Positions 9,002 to 18,079 of a DNA stretch of 64,000 nt are shown one piece after another. The position numbers and the translations under genes were made by a program. The stretch's first letter is position 1. Each line of letters begins with the position of its first letter. The notes beneath the pieces are model-generated. The model had not been told where the DNA came from and did no database searches. It worked only from the letters and a program-made list of their open reading frames with translations. The stretch comes from Paucihalobacter sp036825875 (GTDB taxonomy: Bacteria; Bacteroidota; Bacteroidia; Flavobacteriales; Flavobacteriaceae): positions 52,546-116,545 of the forward strand of contig NZ_DAISXK010000004.1 of assembly GCF_036825875.1 (NCBI RefSeq), read 5' to 3'.

Positions 9002-9529
9002 TCAAATTGAAAATTTACCTGTATCATTATAATCACTTTTTTGGTAGCGTTCTTTGCATCGGTACCAAATTTGTGTAGCTTCTTCAACATTTCCCCAGCC
9101 ACCAACGTCAACTTTCTTCTTTTCGAGATCTTTATATACTTGGAAAAAATGTTCAATTTCTTTAATTTGATGCGGATTCATATCAGATAAATCGTTGAGG
9201 GAATTCCATATAGGATCAGAGACTGGGACACAAATAATTTTCTCATCAGGACCTTTTTCGTCTGCCATGTGAAAAACACCAATGGGTTTTACCTCCATCA
9301 CGCACATAGGAAAGGTTGGTTCACCTCCTAACACTAGCACATCTAAGGGATCGCCATCTAAGGCCAAAGTTTCGGGGACAAATCCATAATCGGCTGGATA
9401 CATCATAGATGAAAACAGCATCCGATCGAAGCGTATTTTTTTGAGTTCAAAGTCGTATTCATATTTGTTTCGGCTGCCTTTTGGTATTTCGATTAATACA
9501 TCGAAGGTAGGTTGTTCTGAAGTTTTCAT
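9002..9529 (-). CDS. ppa: Soluble inorganic pyrophosphatase
   Basis: Family I pyrophosphatase that hydrolyses PPi to 2 Pi in the cytoplasm, pulling biosynthetic reactions forward. The signature DGDPLDVLVL holds metal-binding Asp58, Asp60 and Asp63. The ADYGFVPET stretch just before it and the KGSRNKYEYD motif near residue 17 are also typical. The 175-residue length is normal for bacterial enzymes. The gene lies directly upstream of the membrane pyrophosphatase, so the cell can either waste PPi energy or conserve it. Confidence 0.96.
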   Translation of the reverse strand: MKTSEQPTFDVLIEIPKGSRNKYEYDFELKKIRFDRMLFSSMMYPADYGFVPETLALDGDPLDVLVLGGEPTFPMCVMEVKPIGVFHMADEKGPDEKIICVPVSDPIWNSLNDLSDMNPHQIKEIEHFFQVYKDLEKKKVDVGGWGNVEEATQIWYRCKERYQKSDYNDTGKFSI

Positions 9530-9564
9530 ATGTTGTTTTTTGTAAATTTACCGATTCAATTCTT

Positions 9565-12069
9565 TTAAAAAAAGAAGCCAAAACTACCAGTTACACCAAA
9601 CCTTCTCGCGCCAGGTGTATCTAAATAATTACCTCTAAAATTAAAATCGAGGCGCAACACTTTAAAAATATTAGCTACGCCAATGCTGTACTCGTAATAA
9701 ATTTTATCGTTAGGTGCAATAAGCGGAAACTCCACTAGATTCCCTGTGGTGCTGATATTAATATTGTCTTGAGATAAATCGCCCCAAACACCGCGCGCAC
9801 CAACAATAGCTCTTAAGTTGTATTTTTTAAGAAATGGTATTCTCGAAAATAAACGTCCGTTAAAATTATGTTCTACGTGCATAGAGGTATAAGTGTCAGT
9901 TACAAATTCATAAAAATCTAACTGTGTAAAAGTGTTGTAAATAGAAAAATACGTTTGATTACCCGGTACAACGCTGAGTAAGCCGAGTGGCACATCGCCA
10001 AAGGTTTTACCAGCTTCTATTGAAGTGACCAATCTACCCAATCCACCAACTTGAATTGGCTGTATATAGGACATTTGCAACTTTGTATATTCAAAATCGC
10101 TATTTAAAATTGACGGACTCCCCAAACTTACCTGCGCTAAAATTCTGGCGAAATAATCATTGGCAATACGGCGTTCAACACCATAACCCGTCATTTTTCT
10201 TCCAGGGAAATAATTAACTGAAAACCTGGATTCAAACTGGTTGATTTGAGACGAAACGCCTGTTGGTGAAGATTCATCCACATAATCTAAACTAAAAGTT
10301 TCAGAAGCTGATTTGAGCGTTCTATAGGTTCCTTGAATTGCGAATACTAAATTTTTTGCTGGTTCAATTTCAAAACCAAGGGTAGACAAATTAATGTTGG
10401 TAAGTTTATCATTGGCTCCTGTACCTATTACTGCTGAAGAAGCTAAACTTCGACCTAAAACATCGGTTGAGCTGGTTAAGCTTGCGCCTATTTGCTCTAC
10501 GTCGCGTCGGTTACCACCAAAAATAATCAGTCGGCTTTTTTTATCAAGTAACGCTTTTGCCGAAATACCATATTTAAACTTATTATCTCTGAATCCGTAA
10601 GCTGTAAAACCCTCAATTCGCCACAAATCGTTTTGACCGAAATAGGTTCTACCTCCTGCCCTTAGTCTTACGCCTTCCACTTCATTGAAACCAAAGGTTG
10701 AAAAAATAGGGCCATAATCCATATTAATAGAAGGAAACTCAATATAACCAGAGGCCAGAATACTACCAACGTTATACAAGGTTTTAAACTTTTGAACCGT
10801 TTTTAAAGTGTCCAACATTTTATAGACCCCTTGTTCGTCTTTGTTCAGATCTTCTAATCGGTTTTGTTTCCAAAAATCATCGTCGCGATTGTAAACTTCA
10901 GCATCATAATCAAAAACTTTTACATCGTAAAACTTAGGATCTTTAGGTTTATTAAAGACATAATTATCGTACAATGTGGTTCTTTTGCCATAAACACCTC
11001 GGGAAGATTCTTTCTTGCTTAAAGTAAAATCTGAAAGGAAATAATCTCGTTTTACCAAAAACACCGAGTCGTTTAGAACTTCAAATTCCTGTTCGATATA
11101 GATTTCCTTTACCCAATTTATGTTGGCACTTTTGGATGCTTGCAATTTTATTTCTTTAATTGCAAAGGTTGTATCGTTCACCCAGAAGTCACCCTTAAAA
11201 GTTAATTCGTTTTTGCGTCGTGGGTAGTAGATGATATTATAACACCATTTATTATCAATAAAAGCACTATCAGACAATACGTAATTATAATTATCGATGC
11301 CTGTTTTCGATAGAGGACTCACAAAACTTTTATCGAAAAATTTTAGGTAATTCTCATACACATCGTAATCGGAATACAAATCATCTATAAAATCTATAAT
11401 AATTTGGTTGTTGCTAAATCCCGAATTTTTATTTCCTATGAGTTCTTCTCTTTCCTTCTTTATGATATTATCGCCTGAAACATGGTTATACGATTCGTTT
11501 AAAAATATAGGCAGGTATGTTTTTCCAGTGACTTTAGAGGTATCTACTTCTTCAAAAACGAATTCCATCCCTCTAAATAATTTACTTTTTATGAGGGCAC
11601 TATCAATAGTATTGAGGTCAAATTCTACTTTTTCATATTTATCGTATTCGTATTGTTTGAATTGTTTGAGGCCGTTTTGACGTTTACGCTCCCAGATTTT
11701 CCTTAAAATATCGATGGCAGGATTGTTTTTTTTAGACTGCTTTCCCGTTACAATAAAAACTTCATTTAAAGTGTTTGAGGCTTCCTCTAAAATAAATTTT
11801 AGATCAAAGGTAACTCTAGAGGTTAAGGTTAAAGTCTGGGTTTCATAACCTAAGAACGAAACCACTAAAGTGTCCCAAGACGATTTGGATTCTAAATAAA
11901 AACGACCATTTTCGTCGGTGATAGTTCCTTCGGTAGAATTTTTAAAAAGTACGTTGGCATAAGCTACAGGCTCATTGTAGGTATCAAACACATAACCACT
12001 CACTTTTGTTTGAGCATTTAAGGCAACGATACACAATAAACTTAGGGCAATGAGTAGTTTATGCTTCAT
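9565..12069 (-). CDS. DUF5686 outer-membrane protein with carboxypeptidase-regulatory-like domain
   Basis: A signal peptide (about residues 1-19) is followed by a carboxypeptidase D regulatory-like beta-sandwich (about 20-110, motifs GYVFDTYNEPVAYANV and TDENGRFYL). A long DUF5686 region follows, ending in what looks like an outer-membrane beta-barrel with alternating strands and a terminal Phe (GSFGFFF). The 834-residue length fits this Bacteroidota-specific family. The architecture resembles SusC/TonB-dependent receptors but lacks a plug domain. The physiological role is not known. It stands between ppa and pdhB on the same strand with 35- and 61-base gaps. Confidence 0.85.
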   Translation of the reverse strand: MKHKLLIALSLLCIVALNAQTKVSGYVFDTYNEPVAYANVLFKNSTEGTITDENGRFYLESKSSWDTLVVSFLGYETQTLTLTSRVTFDLKFILEEASNTLNEVFIVTGKQSKKNNPAIDILRKIWERKRQNGLKQFKQYEYDKYEKVEFDLNTIDSALIKSKLFRGMEFVFEEVDTSKVTGKTYLPIFLNESYNHVSGDNIIKKEREELIGNKNSGFSNNQIIIDFIDDLYSDYDVYENYLKFFDKSFVSPLSKTGIDNYNYVLSDSAFIDNKWCYNIIYYPRRKNELTFKGDFWVNDTTFAIKEIKLQASKSANINWVKEIYIEQEFEVLNDSVFLVKRDYFLSDFTLSKKESSRGVYGKRTTLYDNYVFNKPKDPKFYDVKVFDYDAEVYNRDDDFWKQNRLEDLNKDEQGVYKMLDTLKTVQKFKTLYNVGSILASGYIEFPSINMDYGPIFSTFGFNEVEGVRLRAGGRTYFGQNDLWRIEGFTAYGFRDNKFKYGISAKALLDKKSRLIIFGGNRRDVEQIGASLTSSTDVLGRSLASSAVIGTGANDKLTNINLSTLGFEIEPAKNLVFAIQGTYRTLKSASETFSLDYVDESSPTGVSSQINQFESRFSVNYFPGRKMTGYGVERRIANDYFARILAQVSLGSPSILNSDFEYTKLQMSYIQPIQVGGLGRLVTSIEAGKTFGDVPLGLLSVVPGNQTYFSIYNTFTQLDFYEFVTDTYTSMHVEHNFNGRLFSRIPFLKKYNLRAIVGARGVWGDLSQDNINISTTGNLVEFPLIAPNDKIYYEYSIGVANIFKVLRLDFNFRGNYLDTPGARRFGVTGSFGFFF

Positions 12070-12130
12070 ATAATGGTAGCTTCATTGTTGGTGTTACAGA
12101 TGAAGTATAAATAACGGTAAAACTGTTATT

Positions 12131-13108
12131 TTATTTGTAAAGCACCTTTTTAACTGCTTTAACAACATCGTTACTATTAGGCAACCATTGTTCGAATAGC
12201 ACTGGCGAATATGGTGCTGGTGTATCGGCCGTATTGATTTTTATAATTGGTGCATCTAAATAATCAAATATTTGAGATTGTACCTGATAGGTGATTTCGG
12301 TTGCCACATTACCAAAAGGCCAAGCTTCTTCTAGAATAACCAAACGATTGGTTTTTTTAACTGAAGTAAGAATCGCATCGTGATCCATGGGTCTTACCGT
12401 TCTTAAATCTATTATTTCACAAGAAATGCCTTCTTTTTCTAATTCATCAGCAGCTATGTAAGCTTCTTTGATAATTTTTCCGAAAGAGACGATGGTTACA
12501 TCGGTACCTTCGCGCTTGATATCGGCTACACCAATAGGAATGATGTATTCGCCTTCAGGCACTTCGCCTTTATCACCGTACATTTGTTCACTTTCCATAA
12601 AAATAACGGGGTCATCATCTCTAATGGCTGATTTTAAAAGGCCTTTAGCATCATACGGATTTGAAGGCACAATAACTTTTAGGCCAGGCGTGTTGGCAAA
12701 CCAACTTTCAAAGGCTTGTGAGTGCGTTGCTGCTAATTGTCCTGCCGAAGCAGTTGGCCCTCTAAAAACTATAGGACATTTAAACTGTCCGCCAGACATT
12801 TGTCGGATTTTAGCCGCATTATTTATTATTTGATCAATACCAACTAAGGAGAAGTTAAAGGTCATGTACTCTACAATAGGTCTGTTGCCTGTCATGGTTG
12901 AGCCAATCGCAATTCCTGCAAAACCAAGTTCGGCAATCGGGGTATCAATAACACGTTTAGGACCAAATTCGTCTAGCATTCCTTTTGAAGCCTTATAAGC
13001 ACCATTGTATTCGGCTACTTCTTCACCCATTAAATAGATGCTTTCATCTCTGCGCATTTCTTCACTCATGGCCTCGCAAATGGCTTCTCTAAATTGTATT
13101 GTCTTCAT
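12131..13108 (-). CDS. pdhB: Pyruvate dehydrogenase E1 component, beta subunit
   Basis: Forms the thiamine-diphosphate-dependent E1 heterotetramer that decarboxylates pyruvate and acetylates the E2 lipoyl domain. The 325-residue sequence shows the transketolase pyrimidine-binding domain (MGEEVAEYNGAYK, PIAELGFAGIAIG, EYMTFNFSL) and the C-terminal transketolase domain (LRTVRPMD, LEEAWPFGNVATEI). It is typical of the E1-beta of Gram-negative and mitochondrial-type complexes rather than the single-chain AceE. The alpha subunit and E2 are not in this window. It has its own promoter. Confidence 0.95.
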   Translation of the reverse strand: MKTIQFREAICEAMSEEMRRDESIYLMGEEVAEYNGAYKASKGMLDEFGPKRVIDTPIAELGFAGIAIGSTMTGNRPIVEYMTFNFSLVGIDQIINNAAKIRQMSGGQFKCPIVFRGPTASAGQLAATHSQAFESWFANTPGLKVIVPSNPYDAKGLLKSAIRDDDPVIFMESEQMYGDKGEVPEGEYIIPIGVADIKREGTDVTIVSFGKIIKEAYIAADELEKEGISCEIIDLRTVRPMDHDAILTSVKKTNRLVILEEAWPFGNVATEITYQVQSQIFDYLDAPIIKINTADTPAPYSPVLFEQWLPNSNDVVKAVKKVLYK

Positions 13109-13465
13109 TTAGGTTCTTATTTTTTTGGAAGAACAAAAGTAATAATTATTGGTTTTAAATTAACAAGAGTTTCGAAGGAATTAGTTGATATTATTTTGAG
13201 GCAGTGGAAAATGCTTAAACACGCTTGGTGTTATATTCAGAAATGACAAATTTGAAAACTTAAAAAGTTTAATTAGGTTGAAAATTTTTAGAAAAATTTA
13301 TTATGCACGCATAGCAAAATCCAAAATAAAATATTTACCTTCGTATTTTGAAAGTATTTTGAGTCAATTTTAACTCAAGAAGATATAAACTAAAACCTAA
13401 TTATTTTACATTACTCAAACGATATAGTGTGAAATTTTAAATATTTTAAAAATAATAATGAATCT
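13109..13465. other. Divergent intergenic region between pdhB and etfB
   Basis: This 357-base, AT-rich region holds the pdhB promoter at the left. Near the right end is a near-consensus -7 element TACCTTCG (start about 13336) for etfB. It also has two close copies of GTATTTTGA and a symmetric site TTGAGT (13359-13364) / ACTCAA (13373-13378) that could be an operator or a hairpin. No ORF or RNA gene was recognised. Confidence 0.5.
13134..13166 (-). promoter_or_regulatory. Bacteroidota-type promoter of pdhB
   Basis: On the minus strand, TACTTTTG (13134-13141) is preceded by TTG (13164-13166) with a 22-base spacer. It would give a leader of about 22 bases before the ATG at 13108. Confidence 0.6.
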
Positions 13466-14212
13466 ATGAAAATATTAGTTTGCATAAGTCATGTACCCGA
13501 CACCACTTCGAAGATTAATTTTACAGAGGGCGATACCAAATTCGACACCAATGGCGTGCAATTTGTGATCAACCCAAATGATGAATTTGGCTTGACGCGT
13601 GCTATGTGGTTTAAAGAAAAACAAGGCGCTAGTGTAGATGTAGTAAATGTTGGTGGCCCAGAAACGGAACCCACTTTAAGAAAAGCACTTGCCATTGGAG
13701 CCGATTCGGCCATAAGAGTTAACACAGCAGCAACCGATGGTTACGCCGTTGCACAACAAATAGCTACCGTTGTAAAAGACGGACAATATGATCTGGTAAT
13801 CGCAGGTAGAGAATCTATAGATTACAATGGTGGTATGGTACCGGGAATACTTGCAGCCTTAACCGGTGCCAATTTTGTTACAAATTGTGTAAGCCTTGAA
13901 GTTGATGGTAATAATGCCACTGCCGTTCGTGAAATTGATGGTGGAAAAGAAACCATTGCTACCAGTTTACCACTTGTAATCGGCGGACAAAAAGGTTTGG
14001 TAGAAGAAAGCGATTTACGCATTCCAAACATGAGAGGCATCATGATGGCGAGACAAAAACCATTAAAAGTTCTAGAACCTGTTAGCACCAACAATGCAAC
14101 CACAGCCAAGAGTTTCGAAAAACCCGCACCCAAAGGGGCAGTAACCTTAGTGGATGCCGATAATATTGATGAACTTATAAACCTGCTTCACAACGAAGCG
14201 AAAGTCATCTAA
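13466..14212 (+). CDS. etfB: Electron transfer flavoprotein, beta subunit
   Basis: Small subunit of the FAD/AMP-containing ETF that accepts electrons from acyl-CoA and other dehydrogenases and passes them toward quinone. The 248-residue protein begins MKILVCISHVPDT, has the nucleotide-binding AGRESIDYNGGMVPG stretch, and near 175-190 the family signature VEESDLRIPNMRGIMMA. The gene is followed by etfA after a 120-base gap that contains a small 7-mer repeat. No dehydrogenase partner is adjacent. Confidence 0.95.
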   Translation: MKILVCISHVPDTTSKINFTEGDTKFDTNGVQFVINPNDEFGLTRAMWFKEKQGASVDVVNVGGPETEPTLRKALAIGADSAIRVNTAATDGYAVAQQIATVVKDGQYDLVIAGRESIDYNGGMVPGILAALTGANFVTNCVSLEVDGNNATAVREIDGGKETIATSLPLVIGGQKGLVEESDLRIPNMRGIMMARQKPLKVLEPVSTNNATTAKSFEKPAPKGAVTLVDADNIDELINLLHNEAKVI

Positions 14213-14228
14213 AATTCAATAAACAAAT

Positions 14229-14249
14229 TTTGGAATTTGGAATTTGGAA
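14229..14249 (+). repeat. Three tandem copies of TTTGGAA between etfB and etfA
   Basis: The 7-mer TTTGGAA occurs three times head-to-tail (14229-14235, 14236-14242, 14243-14249). It is short enough to be chance or replication slippage. It lies in the presumed etfBA transcript. Confidence 0.7.
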
Positions 14250-14332
14250 TTTTTAAAGTAACGTATTAAATAATAACATTTCCTCACCCTCTTGAAAAGA
14301 CAAGTTTGCGGAAACATAACAAAAATAAACAT

Positions 14333-15295
14333 ATGTCAGTTTTAGTATATACAGAATCCGATAAAGGTCAGTTAAAGAAAATTTCGTTCGAAGTTGCTTC
14401 TTATGCGAAAGCAGTGGCCGATTTAATGAATACCACCGTAACCGCCGTTGCGGTAAACGCACAAAATGTAGAATCGCTAGGAAACTACGGGGTAAATAAA
14501 ATTTTAAATGTGACCAACGATACCATCAAAAACTTTAATGTAAACACCCATGCGAGCATATTAGAGCAAGCGGCTAAGCAAGAAAATGCAACGGTTGTTA
14601 TTTTAAGCTCTAGTGCCGATAGCAGATATTTAGCACCTGTCCTGGCGGTTAAGTTGGAGGCAGGTTACGCATCTAACGTGGTAGAAAAACCTAGTAATAT
14701 TTCACCTTTCACAGTAAAACGCACTGCATTTACCAACAAAGCCTTTTCACACACCGAAATTAGTAATGAGAACAAAATTATTGGTGTTTCTAATAACTCC
14801 TATGGATTGGTTGAAAACCCAACAACAGCCCAAGTAGAGGCCTTTAGCCCAAATATTTCGGATTCTGGAATTTCTGTAAGCTCAGTTGACAAAGCCTCTA
14901 ACCAAGTAAGTATCGCCGATGCCGAAGTCGTGGTTTCTGGAGGTCGTGGCTTAAAAGGCCCAGAAAATTGGGGAATGATTGAAGATTTAGCCGAAGTTTT
15001 AGGAGCAGCTACAGCATGTTCTAAACCTGTTTCCGATTTAGGTTGGCGACCACATAGTGAGCACGTAGGACAAACTGGAAAACCCGTGGCCTCTAATTTG
15101 TATATCGCAATCGGCATTTCAGGAGCCATTCAGCATTTGGCAGGTATTAATGCCTCTAAAGTAAAGGTGGTTATCAACAGCGATCCAGAAGCGCCATTTT
15201 TTAAGGCTGCCGATTATGGAATTGTTGGCGATGCCTTTGAAATTGTTCCAAAACTTACCGAAAAATTAAAGGAATTTAAAGCACAAAACGCTTAA
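14333..15295 (+). CDS. etfA: Electron transfer flavoprotein, alpha subunit
   Basis: FAD-binding partner of EtfB. The C-terminal FAD domain is unmistakable: VVSGGRGLKGPENW, then DLGWRPHSEHVGQTGK, the AIGISGAIQHLAG motif and the final NSDPEAPFFKAADYGIVGD. I chose ATG 14333 (MSVLVYTES) over the in-frame TTG at 14306, because MSVLVY matches the usual N-terminus and the extra nine residues are highly charged. The protein is 320 residues, normal for the family. It is probably cotranscribed with etfB. Confidence 0.95.
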   Translation: MSVLVYTESDKGQLKKISFEVASYAKAVADLMNTTVTAVAVNAQNVESLGNYGVNKILNVTNDTIKNFNVNTHASILEQAAKQENATVVILSSSADSRYLAPVLAVKLEAGYASNVVEKPSNISPFTVKRTAFTNKAFSHTEISNENKIIGVSNNSYGLVENPTTAQVEAFSPNISDSGISVSSVDKASNQVSIADAEVVVSGGRGLKGPENWGMIEDLAEVLGAATACSKPVSDLGWRPHSEHVGQTGKPVASNLYIAIGISGAIQHLAGINASKVKVVINSDPEAPFFKAADYGIVGDAFEIVPKLTEKLKEFKAQNA

Positions 15296-15442
15296 TTTTA
15301 TTAACTTGTATAATCAATTCTCTTTCTTAAGTTAATACGCATCCACATAACTTGATTACTTGTGTTAAAGTGACTGCTTAAGTTTTGATAAGAATGCGTT
15401 TGGTTAATTGCAAATTTAAACGGTTATTTGTGTTTTAAATTT

Positions 15443-16051
15443 ATGAGTTTAGTACGGCTAAATATTAAAGGAATTTCCTACAGTCAAACACAAAATGGTG
15501 CCTATGCGCTAATTTTGAGTGAAGTTGACGGTGATAGAAAGTTGCCAATTGTGATTGGTGCTTTCGAAGCACAGTCTATTGCTATTGCTTTAGAAAAAGA
15601 AATTAGACCACCAAGACCACTCACCCACGATTTATTCAAAAATTTTGCCGATAGATTTGACATTGTTGTAAAACAAGTGATTATTCATAAATTGGTGGAT
15701 GGCGTTTTTTATTCAAGTATGATTTGCGAGCGCGATAAAATTGAAGAAATAATCGATGCGCGAACCAGCGATGCTATTGCGTTAGCGCTGCGATTTCAAG
15801 CACCAATATTCACTTATAAAAATATACTAGACAAAGCTGGAATTTATTTAAAAGTCAATCCTAAATCCGATAAAGAAAGTCAAGATAGTATTTTGGTTGA
15901 TGATTTAATTGCCGAAGAAGTTGACGCCGCACTCTACGAAAGTTATAAGGAAAAAAGCCTCAGCGAACTCAACGAATTACTGGACGATGCTGTAAAAAAT
16001 GAAGACTACGAAACAGCGGCTAAAATTAGAGACGAAATTTCTAAACGTTAA
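15443..16051 (+). CDS. Bifunctional nuclease (BFN/DUF151) domain protein with UVR motif
   Basis: A protein of about 202 residues. The N-terminal BFN/DUF151 domain has DGDRKLPIVIGAFEAQSIA and RTSDAIALALRFQAPI. A C-terminal UvrB/UvrC-type helical motif follows (about the last 35 residues, LLDDAVKNEDYETAAKIRDE). The domain was named from plant nucleases, but the bacterial function is not established. I chose ATG 15443 (MSLVRLN) instead of the TTG at 15428. It ends 9 bases before the nucleoside transporter gene, which suggests cotranscription. Confidence 0.88.
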   Translation: MSLVRLNIKGISYSQTQNGAYALILSEVDGDRKLPIVIGAFEAQSIAIALEKEIRPPRPLTHDLFKNFADRFDIVVKQVIIHKLVDGVFYSSMICERDKIEEIIDARTSDAIALALRFQAPIFTYKNILDKAGIYLKVNPKSDKESQDSILVDDLIAEEVDAALYESYKEKSLSELNELLDDAVKNEDYETAAKIRDEISKR

Positions 16052-16060
16052 GTTTTTAGT

Positions 16061-17815
16061 ATGAATAAATTGTTCGTCTTTTTACTCGCATGCCTTTTTG
16101 CTACCAGTATAAACGAGGCACAAGAATTAGACCGAACATGGAAGTTACAATCGATTGACAGTGATAACCAAACGCCCTTACCAGTAACCAAAAACGATTC
16201 ATTAGTTCTAAACAACAGCACTTTTTTATATAATTTAAGTTCTAAAGACAGCCTTCAAGCTTCAGGTGATTATATTGTTCAAAATAATTTACTCGTATTT
16301 TATTATAACCAACCCACCGATACCATTCGCCGATATCGCATCACGAGCTTAACAGATTCAACTTTAGCATTTCAAGAACAAGGCATTGCTTACAAGTTTT
16401 TCGATCAGAAATATCTTCAAAACAAAGCCTTAATTGCTAAACTTCAAGAAGAAAAGAGCATTATAAAAAGCGAAGGGTTTTCCATTAACAGTTTAATGCG
16501 CGGGGCTTTAGGGATGTTGGTGCTATTACTAATTGCTTTTTTGCTAAGTCAGAATCGTAAAGCCATTAGATGGAAAACCGTAGGCTTGGGATTATTGGCC
16601 CAATTACTATTGGCCATTGGGGTATTAAAAGTGGCTTTTATTCAAAGTATTTTTGAATTTGTCGGCAAAGGTTTTGTGGCCATTTTAGATTATACCATTG
16701 CGGGAAGCACTTTTTTACTAGGAGATTTAATGAATGTGGAAAGTTACGGGTTCATTTTTCTCTTTCAAGTATTACCAACCATCATTTTCTTTTCAGCACT
16801 AACTTCGGTGTTGTTTTATTTAGGTATTATTCAGAAAATTGTAAGAGGATTGGCCATTGCGCTCACCAAACTTTTAGGGATTTCAGGTGCTGAGAGTTTA
16901 AGTGTGGCAGGCAATATATTTTTGGGGCAAACCGAAGCGCCTTTGATGATCAAAGCCTATTTAGAAAAAATGACCAAATCCGAAATATTACTGGTGATGA
17001 TTGGCGGTATGGCCACCGTTGCTGGTGGTGTTTTGGCTGCTTACATCGGATTTTTAGGCGGTGAAGATGAAGCTTTAAAATTGTTTTATGCCAAGCACTT
17101 GCTTACGGCATCAGTAATGGCAGCACCAGGTGCTATTGTGATTTCTAAAATTTTATATCCACAGCAAGCCAAGATCAATACAGAAGTTGCAATTACCCAA
17201 GATAAAATAGGCTCTAATATTTTAGATGCCATTGCCAACGGCACCACCGAAGGTTTAAAGCTCGCCGCGAATGTAGGCGCTATGCTATTGGTATTTCTAG
17301 CATTCATTGCCATGATTAATGGCATTTTAGGTTTTGTGGCGAGTTTTGATGGTATTACTATTGCTGCCCTAAATATCGATTGGCGCTTCACCTCATTAAA
17401 CGAGATTATTGCTGCCAGCACTCAATACGACGGTTTGTCCTTAGAATTTGTTTTAGGTTATGTATTTGCACCCCTTATGTGGTTGATTGGCGTTGCCAAG
17501 GAAGACATGGCACTGATGGGTCAATTACTAGGAATAAAATTGGTTGCTAGCGAATTTGTTGGCTATATTCAACTAGCCGAACTCAAAAACATAGCCAACC
17601 TTACGCACTTAAAATTTGAAAAATCCATTATTATGGCCACTTATATGTTATGCGGATTTGCCAATTTCGCATCTATAGGCATTCAAATTGGTGGTATTGG
17701 GTCTCTAGCTCCTGGCCAGCGCAAAACCTTATCGGAATTTGGTATAAAAGCACTGATTGGTGGCACCATTGCTTCATTATTGTCGGCCACTATTGCGGGG
17801 ATGATTATTGGCTAA
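16061..17815 (+). CDS. Concentrative nucleoside transporter (NupC/CNT family) with N-terminal exported domain
   Basis: Inner-membrane nucleoside/cation symporter. The CNT core (from about residue 140) carries the family motifs GQTEAPLMIKAYL and GGMATVAGGVLAAYIGFLG, then the C-terminal GFANFASIGIQIGG. Unlike the roughly 400-residue E. coli NupC, this 584-residue protein begins with a signal-peptide-like segment (about 1-20) and a soluble stretch of about 115 residues. That stretch looks lipocalin-like (DRTWKLQSID, RYRITSLTDSTLAFQ) and should be periplasmic. Nucleosides imported here would feed thyA and the deoxynucleoside kinases in this window. The stop codon abuts a palindromic repeat. Confidence 0.93.
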   Translation: MNKLFVFLLACLFATSINEAQELDRTWKLQSIDSDNQTPLPVTKNDSLVLNNSTFLYNLSSKDSLQASGDYIVQNNLLVFYYNQPTDTIRRYRITSLTDSTLAFQEQGIAYKFFDQKYLQNKALIAKLQEEKSIIKSEGFSINSLMRGALGMLVLLLIAFLLSQNRKAIRWKTVGLGLLAQLLLAIGVLKVAFIQSIFEFVGKGFVAILDYTIAGSTFLLGDLMNVESYGFIFLFQVLPTIIFFSALTSVLFYLGIIQKIVRGLAIALTKLLGISGAESLSVAGNIFLGQTEAPLMIKAYLEKMTKSEILLVMIGGMATVAGGVLAAYIGFLGGEDEALKLFYAKHLLTASVMAAPGAIVISKILYPQQAKINTEVAITQDKIGSNILDAIANGTTEGLKLAANVGAMLLVFLAFIAMINGILGFVASFDGITIAALNIDWRFTSLNEIIAASTQYDGLSLEFVLGYVFAPLMWLIGVAKEDMALMGQLLGIKLVASEFVGYIQLAELKNIANLTHLKFEKSIIMATYMLCGFANFASIGIQIGGIGSLAPGQRKTLSEFGIKALIGGTIASLLSATIAGMIIG

Positions 17816-17835
17816 ATTCCTGCGAACGCAGGAAT
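17816..17835. repeat. Perfect palindromic repeat directly after the nucleoside transporter stop
   Basis: ATTCCTGCG (17816-17824) and CGCAGGAAT (17827-17835) form a 9-bp stem with a 2-base loop. There is no T-run, so it resembles a dispersed palindromic element more than an intrinsic terminator. Confidence 0.75.
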
Positions 17836-17902
17836 CTCGTTATTCAAAAGTTCAATCCAAACTTTTTTATAGCCCCCAATTTTACAATTTACGATATTTT
17901 CT

Positions 17903-17943
17903 TCTGTGCACATCTGTGCCATTTGCAAGAAATTTATAGAAAG
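17903..17943 (+). repeat. Diverged direct repeat, copy A
   Basis: This 41-base stretch matches 19721-19761 at 31 of 41 positions by eye; the last part, GAAATTTATAGAA, is identical. The two copies lie near the two ends of the stretch between the nucleoside transporter gene and thyA. Confidence 0.6.
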
Positions 17944-17956
17944 TAAAATGCCAAAA

Positions 17957-18022
17957 GAGGAAGGATTTGTATTCCTCATTATCGATTTAATTTGTTTGCT
18001 CCGAAGTCAGGAGCTTTCGGAG
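17957..18022. repeat. Two further small inverted repeats
   Basis: GAGGAA (17957-17962) pairs with TTCCTC (17972-17977). CTCCGAA (17999-18005) pairs with TTCGGAG (18016-18022). Neither has a T-run. They look like degraded dispersed palindromes in the gene-poor stretch 17816-18079, where I see no coding sequence. Confidence 0.5.
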
Positions 18023-18079
18023 AGATAGGAAGTTAATATTAACAATCTTATTTTATTAATAAATACTATAATTTTAAAA

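Noticed and set aside
14306..14332. Upstream TTG start for etfA
   Set aside because: The extra nine residues are highly charged and unlike the EtfA N-terminus, which begins MSVLVY at ATG 14333.
17650..17946. 98-residue plus-strand ORF across the end of the nucleoside transporter gene
   Set aside because: Two thirds overlap the transporter in another frame and the rest reads through the palindrome and repeat copy A.
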